DNA from: Sediminibacterium sp.
GTDB lineage: Bacteria > Bacteroidota > Bacteroidia > Chitinophagales > Chitinophagaceae
Direction of reading: 5' to 3'
NCBI GenBank assembly: GCA_030832695.1
Contig: JAURIP010000052.1
Location: 1-8,824 of the forward strand
Length of the DNA: 8,824 bases
Shown here: piece after piece, positions 5,422-8,824 of the stretch
How the letters are laid out: each line of letters opens with the position of its first letter
Numbering within the stretch: position 1 is the stretch's first letter
The notes under the pieces: generated by a model
What the model was told of the DNA's origin: nothing
What the model saw: the letters and a program-made list of their open reading frames with translations, nothing else
Database searches by the model: none
Translations under genes and position numbers: made by a program

Positions 5422-6052
5422 GGCTTTAGTGGAAAAATTAAGTGAGCAGTTGCGTCAAAATGAGGATAAATCAAGCTTAATATTAACTGCACAACAATTA
5501 TTAACAGCTTTGGGTGGGGTTGTAGTCGCCAAGCCATTGCCTCAAAATATATACCAGGAAACAACCATGGTCGGACTAGCGGATGAATTAGTTATGCAAA
5601 CGCAGATTACTCCGGAACTTGCCCCTGTCAAGAATGCTGTGGAAGTAAACGAAACGCCTGAGGAAGTAATCGGTGAAAACTTGGTCGCTAGTATTATGGA
5701 AATCGATGAAACACCTGCTATTGAAATTGTAGAAGCGCCTGTCGTTGAAATTAGTCAAGTAAATTTAGCGGAAACGAAAGAATTGAAGGAGGTGAAGGAT
5801 CATCTTGTTTTGGAGCCAATTAAGGATTTACGATCAGCGATTGGCATCAATGATAAGTTTCAATTCATCCAAGAATTATTCGGTGGAGATGAAAAGTCAT
5901 TTGAAGTAGGCATTAAAACAATCAATGCTTTTAAAATATTCCCGGAAGCACAATTTTATATCAAAAGGGAGTTAAGAGAAAAAAATAATTGGGATGAGGA
6001 AAGCAATGTAGTAAAACAATTTGATCAATTGATCAAAAGACGATTTTCATAA
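5408..6052 (+). CDS. Conserved hypothetical protein of Bacteroidota type
   Basis: I do not recognise a function for this 214-residue soluble protein. It has three parts. Residues 1-36 are predicted amphipathic helix (MDSVKALVEKLSEQLRQ, then LTAQQLLTAL). Residues about 50-135 are an acidic, low-complexity, proline- and glutamate-rich linker with reiterated ETP and EIxE motifs (for example EVNETPEEV, MEIDETPAIEI, EAPVVEI). Residues about 138-214 are a compact helical domain beginning LRSAIGINDKFQFIQELFGGD, with a KTINAF block, WD, and the ending FDQLIKRRFS. I recall similar C-terminal blocks in hypothetical proteins of Chitinophagaceae and Sphingobacteria. There is no signal peptide or membrane helix. 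It diverges from tdk with a 66-base gap, and its last 28 bases overlap waaA antisense. The linker suggests two helical modules joined by a flexible spacer. Confidence 0.75.
   Translation: MDSVKALVEKLSEQLRQNEDKSSLILTAQQLLTALGGVVVAKPLPQNIYQETTMVGLADELVMQTQITPELAPVKNAVEVNETPEEVIGENLVASIMEIDETPAIEIVEAPVVEISQVNLAETKELKEVKDHLVLEPIKDLRSAIGINDKFQFIQELFGGDEKSFEVGIKTINAFKIFPEAQFYIKRELREKNNWDEESNVVKQFDQLIKRRFS
6020..6037. repeat. 18-bp perfect palindrome in the convergent gene overlap
   Basis: TTTGATCAATTGATCAAA reads the same on both strands. It is built from two tandem copies of the 8-base palindrome TTGATCAA and carries two GATC sites. It encodes FDQLIK near the end of the 5408 gene and, antisense, the last residues and stop codon of waaA. 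It could form a hairpin in both transcripts, but without a T-tract. Confidence 0.5.
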
Positions 6053-7275
6053 ATAAATTCCATTGTTTTTTGTGTAGCACCTGCGTTTTCTGCAATAAAG
6101 TTTGCAGATGATTCGCAAGCCTTTGTATATTTTTCAGGGGTGCCTGATAAAAGTTCAAGTGTTTTACTGAATGAGTTTACATCATGTATTTTAAATCCGC
6201 CACCTGCATTCACTAGCCCATGCGCTTCAATATATTTTTCATCATTAGGCCCCCAAAAAACAGGCTTCCCAAATGCTGCTGGTTCAAGTACATTATGTAT
6301 CCCCTCGGCTCCAAAACCGCCACCAATATAGGTTATATAAGCGTGTTGGTATAAATTACGTAACAATCCTATTTGGTCAACAATGATCACTTTTGCGTTA
6401 TTAAATTTTTGGTGGCTTGCTGCAAATGAAGTTAAAGTGGTGGCATTATTAAATAGTTGTAAACATTTTTGAATGGACGTATCATCCACATGATGGGGCA
6501 CTACTATCCAATTTAGATTCGTATATTTTTCGGCTAAGCTTGATAATAAAATATGGTCCTTTTCCCAAGTGCTACCCGAAATTATTATTTTAGCTGTATT
6601 CAATTTTTGTAACCAATCAAAATTGGTAATTAATTTTGAAGTACTGAGCACCCGATCGAATCGCGTATCTCCAGTGATCCTGATTTTTTCTTCCGAAAAA
6701 AGTGGTATTATTAATTTTTTTGAATTTTCATCCTGCACCAAAATGGAATAAAACAATGGAAGCATTCTTCTATAAAAACCACCATAGCGTTTAAAAAATA
6801 TTTGATTCGGTCTAAATATTGCTGCCACTAATAAAGTGGGGATGTTTCTTTTTTTGGCTTCTGATAAATAATAAAACCAAAATTCATATTTTATAAAAAT
6901 CACCAACTTGGGTTGTACTATATCAAAAAATTGTTTTGCATTGGAGGCACCATCCATCGGCAGGTAAGTAACAAAATCAACAGTAGGATCGTTTTTACGA
7001 TGCAGGTATCCTGAAGGTGAAAAAAAGGTAAGCCAAACTTGATAACCTGGATAATCCGCCTTAATTTTTTCAATGATGGGTAAGCCTTGTTCAAATTCAC
7101 CATAGGAAGCGCAGTGTACCCAAATGATGGGCTTTTGTATTTTTTCAGCATGGCCCTTTATCTCATTCCATACCTCATTCTGCCCTAAAACCCATTGCTT
7201 GACCTTCCCATTAAAGGGGGCCGTGCATTTTGCAAGGAGGGTATAGAGTAGTAAAAATAGATTATAAAGGACCAT
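6025..7275 (-). CDS. waaA: 3-deoxy-D-manno-octulosonate (Kdo) transferase WaaA
   Basis: This 416-residue GT30 enzyme adds Kdo from CMP-Kdo to lipid A precursor at the cytoplasmic face of the inner membrane. A short N-terminal hydrophobic segment (about 2-16) would anchor it. HCASYGEFEQG at 54-64 carries the catalytic base E60. Further family signatures are DTRFDRV at 203-209, ISGSTWEKD at 232-240, VPHHVDD at 259-265, and the nucleotide-binding GGGFGAEGIHNVLEP at 318-332 with E331. The length is normal for the family. Whether it adds one or two Kdo residues cannot be read from the sequence. It diverges from the sugar aminotransferase across a 129-base spacer, and its last 28 bases overlap the hypothetical gene tail-to-tail. 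Its presence confirms an outer membrane with LPS or lipooligosaccharide. Confidence 0.93.
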   Translation of the reverse strand: MVLYNLFLLLYTLLAKCTAPFNGKVKQWVLGQNEVWNEIKGHAEKIQKPIIWVHCASYGEFEQGLPIIEKIKADYPGYQVWLTFFSPSGYLHRKNDPTVDFVTYLPMDGASNAKQFFDIVQPKLVIFIKYEFWFYYLSEAKKRNIPTLLVAAIFRPNQIFFKRYGGFYRRMLPLFYSILVQDENSKKLIIPLFSEEKIRITGDTRFDRVLSTSKLITNFDWLQKLNTAKIIISGSTWEKDHILLSSLAEKYTNLNWIVVPHHVDDTSIQKCLQLFNNATTLTSFAASHQKFNNAKVIIVDQIGLLRNLYQHAYITYIGGGFGAEGIHNVLEPAAFGKPVFWGPNDEKYIEAHGLVNAGGGFKIHDVNSFSKTLELLSGTPEKYTKACESSANFIAENAGATQKTMEFIYENRLLIN

Positions 7276-7365
7276 GGGCTATATCTGTCAAGCAAAAATC
7301 AATAAAATTCGGCATATAAATGGACATTTATTGCTAATAAACATACAATATTTAGATATTCTAGT

Positions 7366-7387
7366 GGGTAGGCCTTTTACCCTTTTT
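7366..7387 (+). promoter_or_regulatory. Inverted repeat GGGTA-N7-TACCC followed by T5 upstream of the aminotransferase
   Basis: GGGTA (7366-7370) and TACCC (7378-7382) can form a 5-bp stem with a seven-base loop, and TTTTT follows at 7383-7387. This resembles a tiny terminator or attenuator if transcribed from further upstream. It also covers the -33 region relative to the -7 box at 7392-7399, where an inverted repeat could instead bind a regulator. The sequence cannot decide between these readings. Confidence 0.35.
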
Positions 7388-7391
7388 ATAG

Positions 7392-7399
7392 TATTTTTG
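7392..7399 (+). promoter_or_regulatory. -7 element upstream of the aminotransferase
   Basis: TATTTTTG is an exact TAnnTTTG match. The -33 position (7369-7372, TAGG) does not match. Transcription would begin about 7404-7406, at or next to the first ATG (7405). That would make the mRNA leaderless from there, or favour the in-frame ATG at 7414 as the real start. Confidence 0.42.
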
Positions 7400-7404
7400 C
7401 AAAA

Positions 7405-8544
7405 ATGGAATTGATGCGCAAAATTCAGATGGTAGATACTAAAAATCAGTATCTGGCAATAAAAAAAGAAGTGGATGAATCTATTCAAGCAGTTTTGGAT
7501 AGTGCTTCCTATATTAATGGAAAATCAGTGCAGGATTTTAGTCAAAGTTTGGCTTCCTATTTACAAGTGTCACATGTGATTCCTTGTGCCAATGGTACTG
7601 ATGCATTACAAATTGCGATGATGGCATTGGGCTTGCAACCTGGAGACGAAGTAATTACGCCTTCATTTACTTATATCGCTACCACTGAAGTAGTTGCATT
7701 ACTTGGATTAACTCCCGTTTTTGTGGATGTGGATCCAGTGACTTATTGTATGGATATTGCTTCTTTAAAAAAAGCAATTACACCAAAAACAAAAGCCATT
7801 GTTCCTGTTCACTTATATGGACATGCCGCTCCGATGGCCGAAATTTTACAAATCGCGCAAGAACATAATTTGTTTGTGATTGAAGATAATGCCCAAGCCA
7901 TTGGTTGTGATTATACTTTTCCAAATGGGGTAACAAAGAAAACCGGCACGATGGGGCATATTGGTGCTACTTCATTTTATCCAAGTAAAAATTTAGGTGC
8001 CTTTGGTGACGGGGGTGCATTATTTACCAATGACAAAGCCTTGGCTGATAAAATGACGATGATTGCCAATCATGGTCAATCGGCTAGATATTATCATGAT
8101 GTGGTGGGATGTAATTCAAGATTAGATTCCATACAAGCGGCGGTATTAAATATAAAATTACAAAAGCTGGATAGTTATAACCATGCACGTTTCCAGGTGG
8201 CGCAATTTTACAATAATGCTTTTGCAGATATTAAACAAATTGTAACACCAGCGGTAAATAAATATAGTACGCATGTATATCATCAATATACGATTCAATT
8301 AGTTGGCGTGGATCGTGAAAAATTTATCAAGCATTTGGCTGATCTTGAAATTCCATGCATGATTTATTATCCTGTGCCAGGGCATTTGCAAAAAATGTTT
8401 GGCGAAGGAAAAAATGAACACTTGGATTTGCCAGTAACCAATTCATTAACACCAGTAGTTTGCTCGCTTCCAATACACACTGAAATTGAAGCAGCACAAT
8501 TAAAACATATTACATCAGGGGTAAACTCCTTTTTTAATGCTTAA
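7405..8544 (+). CDS. DegT/DnrJ/EryC1-family sugar aminotransferase, WbpE-like
   Basis: This 379-residue PLP enzyme transfers an amino group, usually from glutamate, to a keto nucleotide sugar used in surface polysaccharide. Visible signatures are CANGTDALQI at 61-70 (PLP phosphate contacts), the stacking region TPSFTYIAT at 85-93, VIEDNAQAIG at 158-167 with D161 opposite the pyridine nitrogen, and TSFYPSKNLGAFGDGGA at 189-205 with the Schiff-base lysine K195. HGQSARYYH (223-231) and NSRLDSIQAA (237-246) complete the family pattern. The wording of these blocks is close to P. aeruginosa WbpE, which acts on UDP-3-keto-GlcNAcA, so that substrate class is my leading guess; related enzymes acting on other 3- or 4-keto sugars are possible. 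ATG 7414 (MRKIQMVD) is a likely alternative start. A UDP-glucose dehydrogenase gene follows after 11 bases, indicating an operon. Confidence 0.85.
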   Translation: MELMRKIQMVDTKNQYLAIKKEVDESIQAVLDSASYINGKSVQDFSQSLASYLQVSHVIPCANGTDALQIAMMALGLQPGDEVITPSFTYIATTEVVALLGLTPVFVDVDPVTYCMDIASLKKAITPKTKAIVPVHLYGHAAPMAEILQIAQEHNLFVIEDNAQAIGCDYTFPNGVTKKTGTMGHIGATSFYPSKNLGAFGDGGALFTNDKALADKMTMIANHGQSARYYHDVVGCNSRLDSIQAAVLNIKLQKLDSYNHARFQVAQFYNNAFADIKQIVTPAVNKYSTHVYHQYTIQLVGVDREKFIKHLADLEIPCMIYYPVPGHLQKMFGEGKNEHLDLPVTNSLTPVVCSLPIHTEIEAAQLKHITSGVNSFFNA

Positions 8545-8555
8545 AATTTGAAACA

Positions 8556-8824
8556 ATGAAAATTACAGTAATAGGAACAGGCTATGTGGGATTGGTTACA
8601 GGAACTTGTTTCGCAGAAACGGGGAACAAGGTTACTTGTGTGGATATAGATAAAGCGAAGGTGGATAAATTATCATCTGGTCAAATCACGATATACGAGC
8701 CAGGACTTGAAAAAATATTTTTAAGAAACACGAAGGAAGGTCGATTGGTTTTTACCACTAATTTAGAAGAAGTATTAGAGGCGTCTGAAATTATATTTTT
8801 AGCATTGCCTACACCTCCAGGTGC
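8556..8824 (+). CDS. ugd: UDP-glucose 6-dehydrogenase (5' part, runs off the window)
   Basis: The first 89 codons are present. The N-terminal Rossmann motif GTGYVG (residues 7-12) and the NAD-ribose aspartate in VDID (D30) are visible, with the family motif YEPGL at 47-51 and the start of the LPTPPG loop at 84-89. The enzyme oxidises UDP-glucose to UDP-glucuronate using two NAD, feeding surface polysaccharide synthesis. The MKITVIGTGYVGLVTG start and YEPGL favour the UDP-glucose type over the WbpA/UDP-GlcNAc type. It begins 11 bases after the aminotransferase stop, so the two are probably co-transcribed. The catalytic cysteine region lies outside the window, so intactness cannot be judged. 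Confidence 0.9.
   Translation, partial: MKITVIGTGYVGLVTGTCFAETGNKVTCVDIDKAKVDKLSSGQITIYEPGLEKIFLRNTKEGRLVFTTNLEEVLEASEIIFLALPTPPG

Noticed and set aside
7288..7488. Minus-strand 66-codon frame spanning the waaA-aminotransferase spacer
   Set aside because: It overlaps the start of the aminotransferase antisense, has no family resemblance I can see, and would block the divergent promoter layout.
1..8824. CRISPR arrays, tRNA or rRNA genes, insertion sequences, prophage genes
   Set aside because: No regularly spaced repeats, no tRNA cloverleaf or rRNA motif, and no transposase or integrase motif were seen on either strand.

Overview
The window looks like ordinary chromosome from a member of the Bacteroidota, most likely in or near the Chitinophagaceae/Sphingobacteriia. 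The evidence is AT-rich DNA, several TAnnTTTG-type -7 promoter elements instead of E. coli-like promoters, little sign of Shine-Dalgarno sequences, and Bacteroidota-style proteins. These include a CcsA/CcmC with a WGSPWVGDPKQNGAAI-type tryptophan motif, a short-form AMP nucleosidase, and a hypothetical protein with a C-terminal block I associate with this phylum. The lineage call rests on remembered family patterns, not on a search.

Layout. (1) 1-245 is a divergent control region. A few codons of a probable queA run off the left edge on the minus strand, and a good promoter drives the plus-strand genes. It also holds two small hairpins with the same UACG loop. (2) 246-2568, plus strand, is a likely operon of ccmC/ccsA, a tiny ccmD-like membrane gene (952-1125) and a glutamate dehydrogenase. 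(3) 2586-3020, minus strand, is a solitary PD-(D/E)XK nuclease-like protein of the HsdR N-terminal type. (4) 3118-3888, plus strand, is AMP nucleosidase, followed by a 242-base hairpin-rich spacer with a convincing intrinsic terminator. (5) 4131-5341, minus strand, is thymidine kinase overlapping ccmB. (6) 5408-6052, plus strand, is a hypothetical protein that overlaps tail-to-tail with (7) 6025-7275, minus strand, the Kdo transferase waaA. (8) 7405-8824, plus strand, is a WbpE-like sugar aminotransferase followed by the start of a UDP-glucose 6-dehydrogenase that runs off the right edge.

The genes fall into three themes. ccmC, the CcmD-like protein and ccmB are parts of haem handling for cytochrome c maturation, but ccmB is about 3 kb away on the other strand. 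Thymidine kinase and AMP nucleosidase are nucleotide salvage or turnover enzymes. waaA, the aminotransferase and ugd point to lipopolysaccharide and surface polysaccharide synthesis, and the window probably ends at the start of a nucleotide-sugar operon.

I found no CRISPR array, transposase, phage gene, tRNA/rRNA or complete defence system. No stretch above 300 bases lacks a gene. I see no clear new multi-gene system. The items most worth a second look are the split ccm locus, the small CcmD-like gene, the solitary nuclease, the paired hairpins near the left edge, the hairpin cluster at 3894-4097, and the palindrome inside the 5408/waaA overlap.
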